This document shows positions 42,743 through 51,781 of a DNA stretch of 64,000 nucleotides, piece by piece. The position numbers and the translations under genes were made by a program. Location: positions 2,976,001 to 3,040,000 of the forward strand of contig NC_012522.1 in NCBI RefSeq assembly GCF_000010805.1, written 5' to 3'. Position 1 is the first letter of the stretch, and each line of letters starts with the position of its first letter. The DNA is from Rhodococcus opacus B4 (lineage in GTDB: Bacteria; Actinomycetota; Actinomycetes; Mycobacteriales; Mycobacteriaceae). The notes beneath the pieces were generated by a model. It had not been told where the DNA came from. It ran no database searches and saw only the letters and a program-made list of their open reading frames with translations.

Positions 42743-44236
42743 TCAACGCGCGCCGTACGGGAGGGTTCGTTCCTCATTCAGGTCCCACACCACGGCTTTG
42801 GATCGCGTGTAGAGGTCGATCGCGTCGAATCCGTTCTCGCGGCCGTATCCGCTTTCCTTCATCCCACCGAATGGAATGGTCGGATGGATGGCTCGGTAGG
42901 TGTTCACCCACACGGTGCCCGCTTCCAGGTTCCGTGCCAGATATTGGATGGCGCGCGCGTCGTTGCCCCAGATCTGGGCAGTGAGCCCCAGCCTTGCTCC
43001 GTTCGCCCGAGCGAGAACCTCGTCGATGTCGGAGTACCGCAGCACGCTGGCGACCGGGCCGAATACCTCTGTGCTGGCGACGATGTTGTCATCAGTGACG
43101 TCTATGAGGACGGTGGGGCGATAGAAGTACCCCTCACCCAGTGCCACCTCGTCCGCTCGACAGCCGCCCGCCAGCCGGGTCGCGCCCTGGCCGACAGCGG
43201 ACGTGACGATCGAGTCCACCCGCTCGAGTTGCCGTCCGCTGATCAGGGCGCCCATCTGCGACGCTGGATCGCGCGGCGGGCCTACCCGGATCGACCGGGC
43301 GAGCGATTCGATCCGGTTCACCGCCTCGTCATACAACGCGTCGGGCACGAAAATGCGCGATCCCGCTGCGCAACTCTGCCCGCTCTTGACGAAGTTCGAA
43401 TGCAGGATCGACGGAATCGCCGTGTCGAGATCGGCATCCTCGAGCAGAATTACGGCGCTCTTACCGCCGAGTTCGAGGCTCAGCGGCGTGATGGTCGCGG
43501 CGGACTGTGCGATCACCGTCCGGGATGCCTCCGGGCTACCCGTGAACACGAGCATTCCGATCTCCGGGTGCTCGGTCAGCGCGCGACCGGTCACCTCCCC
43601 CCGCCCGGTGACCACATTGACCACGCCCGGCGGAATCCCTGCCTCGAGCGCGAGTTCCGCCATTCGGAATGATGATATCGGCGCAACTTCCGGCGCTTTG
43701 AGTACGAAGCAGTTTCCTGCAATCAGCGCCGGCCCGGCCTTCCAGCCGAACATCATCGGGTTGCCGTTGAACGGGTTGACCCCGGCCACGACGCCGTACG
43801 GTTCCCGCGCCTGATATGCGACGCGGTCCGGATACTGCGCGAACGATCGGCCCTCGATCTTGTCGGCCATTCCCGCGTAGTACGTCAGCCAGCGGGCTCC
43901 GCCGTCGACGTCGCCGAGTGCCTCTCGTCGCAGGTGACCGACGTCGTCGGTCTCGAGGTCGGCGAGTTCGTCACGCCGTTCGGCGATCAACTCGGCCCAG
44001 CGGCGGACGAGCCGACCCCGTTCGTCGGGGGCCATGTCTCGCCACGTCTCGCGAAAGACCTGCCCGGCGGTCGTGACGACCTCGTCGACGTGGCCGGCCG
44101 ACGACTCGAACGCCTCCGCCCACACCTGACCTGTTGCCGGGTTCTCGATCGGGATGTACTCGCCCGACTCCGGAACGACGGAACCTCGCGCCCCGACGAT
44201 TCCCACTCGCGGCATGTGCGCCACCGTGGCCATCAT
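42743..44236 (-). CDS. Aldehyde dehydrogenase (NAD(P)-dependent)
   Basis: 497 residues of the ALDH superfamily. The general base Glu is in LSLELGGKSAV, the catalytic Cys in FVKSGQSCAAGSRIFVP, and the C-terminal signature reads FGGMKESGYGRENG. It oxidises an aldehyde to the acid. Its ATG overlaps the stop of the upstream reductase gene by one base (TGATG), giving translational coupling, and the SDR begins 25 bp after it. A second ALDH is encoded at the head of the same operon, so two aldehyde steps or two chain lengths are probable. Confidence 0.93.
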   Translation of the reverse strand: MMATVAHMPRVGIVGARGSVVPESGEYIPIENPATGQVWAEAFESSAGHVDEVVTTAGQVFRETWRDMAPDERGRLVRRWAELIAERRDELADLETDDVGHLRREALGDVDGGARWLTYYAGMADKIEGRSFAQYPDRVAYQAREPYGVVAGVNPFNGNPMMFGWKAGPALIAGNCFVLKAPEVAPISSFRMAELALEAGIPPGVVNVVTGRGEVTGRALTEHPEIGMLVFTGSPEASRTVIAQSAATITPLSLELGGKSAVILLEDADLDTAIPSILHSNFVKSGQSCAAGSRIFVPDALYDEAVNRIESLARSIRVGPPRDPASQMGALISGRQLERVDSIVTSAVGQGATRLAGGCRADEVALGEGYFYRPTVLIDVTDDNIVASTEVFGPVASVLRYSDIDEVLARANGARLGLTAQIWGNDARAIQYLARNLEAGTVWVNTYRAIHPTIPFGGMKESGYGRENGFDAIDLYTRSKAVVWDLNEERTLPYGAR

Positions 44237-45174
44237 TACCTTCTCTCTGTGGATGTCAATACGTATCGGCCGCGCATTCCCGGTCTCGCGGCGGCGCGGT
44301 GTGCCTCTGCCGCATCCTCGAACGGAATCGTGCCCGCGACGCGCAGAGCGATCTCGCCGCGCTCGGCCATCCGGACCAGCTCCACTGTCTGCTCGGTGTT
44401 CGGGCGGGCGTTCAAGAACCGCCAGTCGAGCCCGCTGTTCGCCGGACGCTCCCCGACCGCGCTCACAGCGACACCTCCGGGCTGCAGGCCGCCGAAAACC
44501 GACCGGTCGACCGGGGCGGTCGCGAAGAGCGCGTCGGCCGGGCCGCCCAGTGCCCGCCGCAGGTCGCCGCCAACATCACGCGAGGTGCGTGAGATGAAAC
44601 GTCCGCCCCGCCCCTCCACGAACTCGCGGTCGCCATCACCGGCAACACCCGCAACGGCGATGCCGCGGTGTACCGCCAGATCCATGGCAAAGCCTCCGAG
44701 ATTTCCTGCAGCGCCCAGGATTGCAAGGGTGTGGCCACGCTGAAGTCCTAGCAGGTCGAGTGCTTGGAATGCGGTGTTCCCGTTGAGTGGCAGAGTCGTC
44801 AACGCGGCCGGTGATAGCGATGACGGGCAGGGTGTTACCGATTCGATTGGAACGACGACGAAGTCCGCCTGCGTCCCCTCGCGGGTGTCGAACCAGTACC
44901 GCCAGCCGGTTACGGTAATACCGATGATTCCGGTATCGACGTGGGGTCCTACTGCATCAATGCGACCGGCATAGTCCCAGCCCAAGACCAATCGTCCGGC
45001 CGGCTCGGGGGTCTCGCCGTAGTGCCCGGCCCTGGTCGCGAGATCGACCGGGTGCACGCTGGCCGCCTCCACCCTGACCCGGGCTCCGCCGGGTCCTGGG
45101 TGGGGCATCGGAATCTCTGCTATTTCGATGACTTCCGGTCCACCGAAACGGCTGACCGTTACCGCTCGGTTCAT
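44236..45174 (-). CDS. Zinc-independent MDR-family NAD(P)H:quinone/enone reductase
   Basis: 312 residues. The N-terminal GroES-like domain opens with MNRAVTVSRFGGPEVIEIAEIPMPHPGPGGARVRVEAASVHPVDLATRAG, and the nucleotide-binding motif is AILGAAGNLGGFAMDLAVHRG. No zinc-ligand cysteine cluster is present, so this is a quinone oxidoreductase/enoyl reductase type of medium-chain dehydrogenase. It probably reduces an activated double bond or quinone-like intermediate with NADPH. It is coupled to the downstream aldehyde dehydrogenase and lies 82 bp after the transporter gene. Confidence 0.87.
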   Translation of the reverse strand: MNRAVTVSRFGGPEVIEIAEIPMPHPGPGGARVRVEAASVHPVDLATRAGHYGETPEPAGRLVLGWDYAGRIDAVGPHVDTGIIGITVTGWRYWFDTREGTQADFVVVPIESVTPCPSSLSPAALTTLPLNGNTAFQALDLLGLQRGHTLAILGAAGNLGGFAMDLAVHRGIAVAGVAGDGDREFVEGRGGRFISRTSRDVGGDLRRALGGPADALFATAPVDRSVFGGLQPGGVAVSAVGERPANSGLDWRFLNARPNTEQTVELVRMAERGEIALRVAGTIPFEDAAEAHRAAARPGMRGRYVLTSTERR

Positions 45175-45256
45175 GACGTACCTCGCTGCGCGGCTCCGTG
45201 GTCCATGATTCCGTATAGTCCGCCGGGTGTGGAGACCCAGATACTGAATCCACCAC

Positions 45257-46618
45257 TCAATTCGGCGTTATCGCCGAGCGGACTGATTCGTGGGCGTCGC
45301 GATTGCCGCGGCGCGACGTTCCTACCGACACCAGCAGGATCGCCCCCATCCCGATCACCGCGAAAACCGAGAACGCGTAAAAGTTCCATTGGTAACCGAG
45401 CGTGGCGGCCGCGATCCACCCGCCGAGGATCGGACCGACCACTGCGCCTGCGCGACCGATTCCAATAGTGAGACCGATTGCGGGAGCCCTCGAGGTTCCC
45501 GTGAAAACCGTGCCCACATAGCCCATGATCAGGATCTGGGTGCCGATCGTACCCAGGCCGGCGATTGCCACGAAGACGTACAGCATCGGCAGTGGCATCC
45601 GGAAGCTGAGCATCAGGATCGATACCGCGGCGAGCAGCAGCACCGTTGCCGTGACCTGTCGTGACCCCAGTCGATCGGCGAGGGTCGAGGCGATGAGGAC
45701 TCCGACCATGGCGCCCGCGTTGAGCACGAGGAGAAACATCAGTGAGCTCCCGAGCGAGTAGCCCGCTTGCTTCATGATTTGGGGCAGCCACGTGCTGATG
45801 CCGTAGGTCATGAGCAGACCGCAGAAGGCTGCGACCGTGAACAGTGCAGCTGCACGCCGGTGCGCGGGTTTCAGGAGAGCGCGCATCGACGCGGAGTCGG
45901 ATGACTCACTCGACGCCGGGCCGGTCCGCCCCACACCGAAGTCGCGGGCGACCGCGTCGGCGTCCTCCACCCGGCCACGGCTCGCGAGATACGCCGGCGA
46001 CTCCGGGAGGTACCGCAGCGCCAGCGGAAACACTGTGATGAGCGGCAGAAGGCACAGTGCGTACATCCATCGGAACCCGAGGTCGGGCAGCAGGACGATC
46101 CCTGCGACCGCAGCGGCGATCCCGCCGAGGCAGTACCCGCAACAGGACAGCGCGTTGTTGAATTGGCGCCGGCCGGCGGGTGAGAACTCGATGATCAGCG
46201 CAACGGACACCGGAACGAACCCGCCCAGACCGAGACCCCCGATGAATCGGAGGACCCCGAATACCTCGGGGCTTGGCGCGACCGCACACAACCCCATCGC
46301 GGTCGCGAACCAGACCATCGAACCGAGAAAGAGCCGTCGCGGCCCGAATCGACCCGAGGCGGCCCCCGACGCGAGTGCGCCGATGAGCATCCCGACGAGG
46401 GTGAAACTGCCGATGGCACCGGCCTCCATCGCGGTGACACCCCACGGTTCGTACCCCAGCAGCGACGGCACCGTCGCTCCGTAGACGACCAGGTCGTACC
46501 CGTCGCAGATCAGCGCGGCGAAGCAGAGCGCCACGATGACGTTCGAACTTCGGTGTCGTCCTGTCGAGCTGCTGCCGACTGCGCCGCTCGCACTCTCGGC
46601 GTCACGCGATACCGTCAT
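45257..46618 (-). CDS. MFS transporter, aromatic acid:H+ symporter (AAHS) type
   Basis: 453 residues from the ATG at 46618 (GAAGGAAG upstream). About twelve helices; TM1 carries LICDGYDLVVYGATVPSLL, the D-G-Y/F-D motif of AAHS proteins such as PcaK and BenK. The A-motif loop reads GRFGPRRLFLGSM and the sequence RYLPESPAYLASRGR follows TM6. AAHS proteins import aromatic or hydroxylated acids with protons, so the operon substrate may be an aromatic acid or similar carboxylate. It follows the cupin gene by 86 bp. Confidence 0.9.
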   Translation of the reverse strand: MTVSRDAESASGAVGSSSTGRHRSSNVIVALCFAALICDGYDLVVYGATVPSLLGYEPWGVTAMEAGAIGSFTLVGMLIGALASGAASGRFGPRRLFLGSMVWFATAMGLCAVAPSPEVFGVLRFIGGLGLGGFVPVSVALIIEFSPAGRRQFNNALSCCGYCLGGIAAAVAGIVLLPDLGFRWMYALCLLPLITVFPLALRYLPESPAYLASRGRVEDADAVARDFGVGRTGPASSESSDSASMRALLKPAHRRAAALFTVAAFCGLLMTYGISTWLPQIMKQAGYSLGSSLMFLLVLNAGAMVGVLIASTLADRLGSRQVTATVLLLAAVSILMLSFRMPLPMLYVFVAIAGLGTIGTQILIMGYVGTVFTGTSRAPAIGLTIGIGRAGAVVGPILGGWIAAATLGYQWNFYAFSVFAVIGMGAILLVSVGTSRRGNRDAHESVRSAITPN

Positions 46619-46704
46619 GATCTTCCTTCGTCGTATCGATGTTTCGGTGCCATGAGTGCTGGCGTGGGGCCGGGTGGGACGCGACGGTCCCACCGCCGCG
46701 CTGG

Positions 46705-47238
46705 TCAATCGCGAGTCGCGGGAATCATGGTGGCGACGAATGTGGCGGAACGGTCACTCCGGTTGCTCCAGGTGTGCTTGGTTCCGCGTTGGACGAATGT
46801 GTCCCCGGGTCGCAGGAGCGTCTCGGAGTCCTCGAGTACGGCATACAGTTCGCCGGTCACGATGGTGACGATGTCGATGGTTTCGGTGACGTGCAGTCCG
46901 CTGATGGCGTCGTCGGCGGTGTAGGCGTCCCCGGCTTGCAGGTCGCCGAGGGCGCTCTCGTAGCCCGCGGCCGCATCCCACTCGCTGTCCGGCGGGAACG
47001 TCGCGAGCCGTACGACGACACCCTCGGCCGGAGGTGCGAGAGCGACGGTGCCGTCGAGGGTGTCCTTCGCATCGACCGACGCCGGAATGGTGGCGGCCTG
47101 CCAGACGTCGGCGACGGTGAATCCGTCGGTGACGGCACGGGTGGTGGTGTTCTCGTCCAGTACGATCGTGGATTTTCCGTTTCCGTTGACGCCGGTCACG
47201 ACGCGCCGGGCCTGGAATTGCTTGTGGTCGGAAGGCAT
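46705..47238 (-). CDS. Cupin-domain protein
   Basis: 177 residues with a single conserved beta-barrel in the second half: GLHVTETIDIVTIVTGELYAVLEDSETLLRPGDTFVQRGTKHTWSNRSDRSATFVATM. The metal-binding His/Glu pattern (H...E...H) is partly present. The N-terminal ~60 residues (ARRVVTGVNGNGKSTIVLDENT) form a cupin-associated extension often seen near NDMA-alcohol dehydrogenases and aromatic catabolism genes. Role uncertain: enzyme or ligand sensor. It lies between the alcohol dehydrogenase and the transporter. Confidence 0.85.
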   Translation of the reverse strand: MPSDHKQFQARRVVTGVNGNGKSTIVLDENTTTRAVTDGFTVADVWQAATIPASVDAKDTLDGTVALAPPAEGVVVRLATFPPDSEWDAAAGYESALGDLQAGDAYTADDAISGLHVTETIDIVTIVTGELYAVLEDSETLLRPGDTFVQRGTKHTWSNRSDRSATFVATMIPATRD

Positions 47239-47302
47239 GTGTTCCCTTTCTCGGGTTGTGGTTGTGAGGAAGTCGTCGTTGGTAGGTCAACAACGCTCGG
47301 AT

Positions 47303-48415
47303 CTATTGGTCGTGAAGGATGACGCCGCGAATCAGCTTGCCGTCCTTCAGGTCCCGGAATCCCTGGTTGATGTCTTCGAGTCGGTAGTTTTTGGTGGCGA
47401 GTTCGTCGAGTTTCAGGTCGCCCTTGTCGTAGAGGCGGAGCAGCCGGACGATGTCGTAGTGCGGGTTTCCGGAGCCGAACATGGTTCCCTTGATGGTCTT
47501 TTCGAACTTCGTCAGCACGGCACCCGACACGTGAATGGTGAGCTTTTCCGGTGCGGCCAGTCCGGTGACCACGACGACGCCGCCCCTGCCGACGGCGTCG
47601 AACGCGTTCTGCACGACCTCTTCGTCGACGACACCCACGGTGACCAGCGCCTGATCTGCGCCCTGACCCCAGGTGATTTCGTTGATCTTCTCGGCCGCCT
47701 CGTCGGCCGTCGCGAACGCGTGGGTGGCGCCGAACTTTAGGGCGGTTTCTCGCTTGAACGCCACCGGGTCGACGGCGACCACGTACTTCGCGCCGGCACT
47801 GACCGCGCCCTGGACGGCATTGATGCCGATTCCGCCGATTCCGTAGATGACCGTGGTGTCCCCGACGCGCACGCCGCCTGCGTAGACCGCGGTGCCCCAG
47901 CCGGTCGGCACACCGCATCCGACCAGGACTGCCGTCTCGAGCGGCAGCCAGTCGTCGACCTTGACGACGGAGTGCTGTGAGAGCGTCGCGCGTTCGGAGA
48001 AGGTGCCGAGCATGCAGAGGCTGCCGAAGTCGAGGCCGCCTCCGTGGTAGCGGGTTCCGCTGTCGGGGAAGGTGCCGAGGACAGCGTTGGCTCCGAGGTC
48101 GCACAGGCTTTGCCGGCCGGTGGAGCAGTAACGGCAGCTTCCGCAGGACGGGATGAAGCTACAGACGACGTGGTCGCCGGGTCCGACCTTGGTCACCCCG
48201 GGGCCGACCTTCTCGATGATGCCGGAACCTTCGTGACCTGCAACGATGGGATATCTAGGCGTGAGGTCGCCGTCGAGCAGGTGCAGGTCGGAGTGGCAGA
48301 GTCCGGAGGCGACGAATTTGATCTGCACCTCGCCGACTCCGGGTTCGTCGATGTCGAGTTCGCGGATCTCGAACTCGGTGCTGTTTTCCAGCAGCACCGC
48401 AGCTTTGGTCTTCAT
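47303..48415 (-). CDS. NDMA-dependent (mycofactocin-type) alcohol dehydrogenase
   Basis: 370 residues of the zinc medium-chain dehydrogenases. Catalytic zinc ligands are C40 and the H of GHEGSGIIE; structural zinc cysteines are in CGSCRYCSTGRQSLC (about 95-109). The nucleotide motif is IYGIGGIGINAVQGA. The overall pattern (GANAVLGTFPDSGTRYHGGG, GCGVPTGWGTAVYAGGVRVGDT) is that of the NDMA-dependent methanol/alcohol dehydrogenase group, whose NAD is not exchanged freely and which depends on mycofactocin. It should oxidise an alcohol to the aldehyde used by the ALDH encoded just upstream. Mycofactocin biosynthesis genes are not in this window. Confidence 0.9.
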   Translation of the reverse strand: MKTKAAVLLENSTEFEIRELDIDEPGVGEVQIKFVASGLCHSDLHLLDGDLTPRYPIVAGHEGSGIIEKVGPGVTKVGPGDHVVCSFIPSCGSCRYCSTGRQSLCDLGANAVLGTFPDSGTRYHGGGLDFGSLCMLGTFSERATLSQHSVVKVDDWLPLETAVLVGCGVPTGWGTAVYAGGVRVGDTTVIYGIGGIGINAVQGAVSAGAKYVVAVDPVAFKRETALKFGATHAFATADEAAEKINEITWGQGADQALVTVGVVDEEVVQNAFDAVGRGGVVVVTGLAAPEKLTIHVSGAVLTKFEKTIKGTMFGSGNPHYDIVRLLRLYDKGDLKLDELATKNYRLEDINQGFRDLKDGKLIRGVILHDQ

Positions 48416-48455
48416 GGATGTCTCCGTATCGAAAGAGTCAGTGGGGAAGTATTTT

Positions 48456-49949
48456 TCAGAGCTTCATCAGGACGGTTCGTTCTTCGGTGTGTTCGGCGAC
48501 AGCCTGGAATCCGTACTTGGCGCCGTACCCGCTCTGCTTCTGCCCGGAGTGCGGAAGGGAAGTGGCCCACGCGCCATAGCAGTTGACCCACAACATTCCG
48601 GCCCGGATGCGGCGGGTGAAACGGTGCGCGCGGCTGAGATTCTCCGTCCAGAGACCGCCGGCGAGACCGAACTCCGTGCCGTTGGCGAGCGCGAGTGCCT
48701 CCTCCTCGTCCTGGAACCGGACGACGTTCACCACCGGGCCGAACACCTCGTCGCGGGCAATACGCATCTCCGGCGTGACGTCGGCGATGATCGTCGGCTG
48801 ATAGAAGTTCTCGTTGGCGTTCCAGTCCGCGTCCGCCGACCTACCCCCGAGAACCACGGTGGCGCCGTCCTCGACGGCACCGTCGACGTGTCCCTGGACC
48901 CGCAGGCGCTGACTGGTCGAGATCAGGGGTCCGATGTCGCTGCCCGGTTCGAATCCCGGTCCGACGGTGAACCGCCGCGCCTCCTGCTGCAACCGATCCA
49001 CCACCTCGTCGTAGCATCCGGCCTGGACGAACAACCGCGACCCGGCGACACAGACCTGACCGGCGTTTGTGAAGATGCCCGCCGCCGCACCCGGAACCGC
49101 GGCCGACAGGTCCGCGTCGTCGAAGATGATGTCGGGGGACTTTCCACCCAGTTCCAACGTCATCCGCTTCATGTTCGTGGCCGAGGCCTCGACGATGCGG
49201 CGCCCGGTGGCGGTGGACCCGGTGAAGTTGATGCGCGCGACCCCGTGATGGCGAGCGAGATGCTCACCGGCCACGGAGCCGACACCGGGAACGACATTGA
49301 GAACTCCGGGCGGCAAGCCGGCCTCTGCGGCCAGTTCCGCTACCCGCAGCGCCGTGAACGGGGTCAGTTCCGAGGGCTTACCGACAACCGTGCAGCCGGC
49401 GGTGAGGGCAGGCGTGACCTGGCGCAGGAACCCGGCTGCGGGGGCGTTCCACGGGCAGATGGTGCCGACCACACCCACCGGAACCCGCAGGGTGTGTGCG
49501 AAGAAACCGGGGCCCTGATCACTGGTCAGACCGGTGAGTTTGGTTGCCCATCCCGCTGTTTCACGGATGGTGTCCGCTGCCCAGCGGACGTAGGCGAGCG
49601 ATTGTCGCGCCGGCATCCCGTTCTCGAGCACGTCGAGTGCGGCGAGTTCGTACGCGTGGCGGTCGATCAGCTCGGCCCACGCCCACAGCAGGTGACTGCG
49701 CTCGCGCCCGGGGGTCTCGCTCCAGGTTTCGAATGCCCGGGTCGCGGCGGTCACGGCGGCGTCGACGTCGTCTTCGTCGGCGAGATGAACGATGCCGAGT
49801 TCCCTGTCGGTCGCGGGGTCCAGGACGGGCAGCAGTTTCCGGCCGTCCCGGCTGCTCGCGCGGCCGTCGATCCACGGCAGCCACTCACCGCGGGCCAACA
49901 CGGAGTCGGCGTCGCCCGGCCGTACAGAGCGTGACGGGTCTGATGTCAA
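48456..49949 (-). CDS. Aldehyde dehydrogenase, first gene of the alcohol operon
   Basis: 497 residues from a TTG start. GGAGG precedes it, within a small GGAGGTGCCTCC palindrome (49951-49962) that could mask the site. Family motifs: LTLELGGKSPDIIF (Glu), GIFTNAGQVCVAGSRLFV (Cys) and the C-terminal HSGQKQSGYGAKYG. It oxidises an aldehyde to the acid. It is followed after 40 bp by the NDMA-type alcohol dehydrogenase, so it is the natural second enzyme. The upstream spacer holds the 25-bp ATATGATGCG element, which is probably its operator. Confidence 0.93.
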   Translation of the reverse strand: MTSDPSRSVRPGDADSVLARGEWLPWIDGRASSRDGRKLLPVLDPATDRELGIVHLADEDDVDAAVTAATRAFETWSETPGRERSHLLWAWAELIDRHAYELAALDVLENGMPARQSLAYVRWAADTIRETAGWATKLTGLTSDQGPGFFAHTLRVPVGVVGTICPWNAPAAGFLRQVTPALTAGCTVVGKPSELTPFTALRVAELAAEAGLPPGVLNVVPGVGSVAGEHLARHHGVARINFTGSTATGRRIVEASATNMKRMTLELGGKSPDIIFDDADLSAAVPGAAAGIFTNAGQVCVAGSRLFVQAGCYDEVVDRLQQEARRFTVGPGFEPGSDIGPLISTSQRLRVQGHVDGAVEDGATVVLGGRSADADWNANENFYQPTIIADVTPEMRIARDEVFGPVVNVVRFQDEEEALALANGTEFGLAGGLWTENLSRAHRFTRRIRAGMLWVNCYGAWATSLPHSGQKQSGYGAKYGFQAVAEHTEERTVLMKL

Positions 49950-50394
49950 TGGAGGTGCCTCCGAATCGATGGCGACTCGGCGAACGAGGGTGCCTTATGT
50001 CGCATCATGGATCAAATATGATGCGTTGACGCTAACAAGCCGCAGTGGGTGTGTCAACCATCACAACAGGCGTGCTGATTGAGTGGGGCGCAGCCGGTTC
50101 GCACGCCGCCCGGTTTCGTTGAAAGTTGGTGCGCAACATAGACTTCAGGACTGCTCAAGTAACTCCGCGCCCTGGGCAGCAGGCGCCCTGCCAGGCCCGC
50201 GCGGCTGAGCGTTTGGCACCCGGACCGACGCCCGAGTTAGCAGAATTTATGGAAAACGGAGCGCCCAGTACAGATGGGGCGTCAGGATCACGTGGAACGC
50301 CTGATCGCGGATCGACCGTCATGCCCGCGCCTTCGGAAAACCTCATGGCGCAGGGAGGACCGAGCGGGCCGGAGATCTCCACCCCCCCCCCCGG
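49950..50394. other. Intergenic region carrying regulatory element and C-tract
   Basis: No supportable gene. It contains the 25-bp element at 50001-50025 and an 11-base C-run at 50382-50392 next to the ltrA stop. Open frames here have no ribosome site or motif. Confidence 0.5.
50001..50025. promoter_or_regulatory. 25-bp regulon element, copy 1 (ALDH operon)
   Basis: CGCATCAT (50001-50008) and ATGATGCG (50018-50025) are perfect inverted arms around nine bases. It lies 52 bp upstream of the TTG start of the aldehyde dehydrogenase gene. It is 21/25 identical to copy 2, 18/25 to copy 3 and 16/25 to copy 4. Confidence 0.75.
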
Positions 50395-51609
50395 TCATTC
50401 CCCGATGCCGAGGGAAGCGGCGTGCGCTTCCTCGGCCGTCGCGCGTCGTCCGTCGGCGATCGCCACACCGAGCACCACGGCCAGGGCGGCGCATCCCGCC
50501 AGGTAGGGCGGGGTCGGCAGTGTTGCCACTGCCAGCACGACCAACGTGACCAGTGCTATCGGCCGCGATATCGGCACCTCGCGCATCACCGCCCGCATGT
50601 ACCAGGTCTGCGCGGCGAAGAAGAGGAACGGGCCGCCGAAGAGAAACGCATTGGTCACGGCATCGGTGTGACCAATCGGATGCGCGATCACCAATTCATC
50701 CCCGACCGCGATCGCAAGTAGTCCGGCGACCATCACCAAGAGAGTATTGATGGCATAGCGGCTGGTCCGCACCGGGTCCCGGCCGACAATGGCCTGACTC
50801 ACCGCGCGGGGTTCGGAACGACGGAAGTACACCCACCACACGGCAATGGTGCCGATCACTGCGACTGCACCAGTAAAAAGCGTCATCGGTCCCAGGGGTG
50901 CACTGGCAACGGCAGATCCGGTCGTCAGCACCGTTTCCCCCAGCGCAATGATGAAGAAGAGCCGGGCTCGCTCGAATTGATGTTCGGCCGCGAAGTCGAC
51001 ACGTTCGGAGTGGAATCGCTTACCCGGTAGGGGGTGCGCAGCCAAGAGGCCGAGGAGGTCGATCACCGTCGCGATACCCCACAGAATCAGTCGCGCGGGA
51101 CCGTCGACTACCGCGCCCGTGATCCACAGGGGTGCGGTTGTCACGAGCCACACGAGGGCACGCTGGAAGTGCCGGCGCATGACGTCGTCGAGCCCGGTGG
51201 TCAGCAGCCAGAGCGTTCGTCCGATCTGGATCGTGAGGTACGTCGCGACGAACAACCACCCCGCCTCGCCGAATGCCTCCGGCGCCGCGACGTTCATGAA
51301 CAATCCGAGCACCATGATCACCAACAGCATCATGCGAACCTGTGACCTGTCGGGGTCGGTCAGTGAGCCGGCCCACGAGGTGTAGGACCACGCGAGGAAC
51401 ACCGCGGCGTACAGCACCAGCGTCTGCGCCAGTCCCGTCCAGGTGAGATGTTCGACCAGATGGTGCACCAGCTGCCCGATCCCGAAAACGTAGACGAGGT
51501 CGAAGAACAGCTCGAGGGGACTGACACGCGGATCGCGTGGATCACGCTTCAGAGGTAGTGGCCCGATGTGCTCATCATCTACATCCTCCCGCGACTCCGG
51601 TTCCCACAT
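50395..51609 (-). CDS. ltrA: LtrA-family membrane protein
   Basis: 404 residues with about ten to twelve hydrophobic helices. The conserved opening of the low-temperature-requirement A family is seen: VSPLELFFDLVYVFGIGQLVHHL, then FLAWSYTSWAGSLTDPD and, mid-protein, EHQFERARLFFIIALGETVLTTG, where the ERxxLFxIIxLGE motif is the family hallmark. Function is unknown despite its name. It stands alone between two catabolic units, with its own upstream region. Confidence 0.9.
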   Translation of the reverse strand: MWEPESREDVDDEHIGPLPLKRDPRDPRVSPLELFFDLVYVFGIGQLVHHLVEHLTWTGLAQTLVLYAAVFLAWSYTSWAGSLTDPDRSQVRMMLLVIMVLGLFMNVAAPEAFGEAGWLFVATYLTIQIGRTLWLLTTGLDDVMRRHFQRALVWLVTTAPLWITGAVVDGPARLILWGIATVIDLLGLLAAHPLPGKRFHSERVDFAAEHQFERARLFFIIALGETVLTTGSAVASAPLGPMTLFTGAVAVIGTIAVWWVYFRRSEPRAVSQAIVGRDPVRTSRYAINTLLVMVAGLLAIAVGDELVIAHPIGHTDAVTNAFLFGGPFLFFAAQTWYMRAVMREVPISRPIALVTLVVLAVATLPTPPYLAGCAALAVVLGVAIADGRRATAEEAHAASLGIGE

Positions 51610-51781
51610 GTCAGGTCTTATGGATCATCTTCCCTGCGTGGTGTCCGCTGACCCGGTCAACCACAACGACGGTCGTCGAAAGGTCATTGTCACAGTGTGG
51701 TCCGCACGCCCCCTCTCACCGGACCTGCCCCGGCAGTGCATCCCGTCGGAGGAGAGTCCGTCCCAATAGAAAATCCCGGGT

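Noticed and set aside
50382..50392. 11-base C run as a phase-variation tract
   Set aside because: It lies just outside the ltrA stop codon, not in a coding region or promoter spacer, so a switching role is not supported; its exact length may also be a sequencing artefact.
50126..50506. Plus-strand open frame between ALDH operon and ltrA
   Set aside because: No ribosome site, low-complexity Pro/Gly/Ser composition, and it runs into the ltrA coding region.
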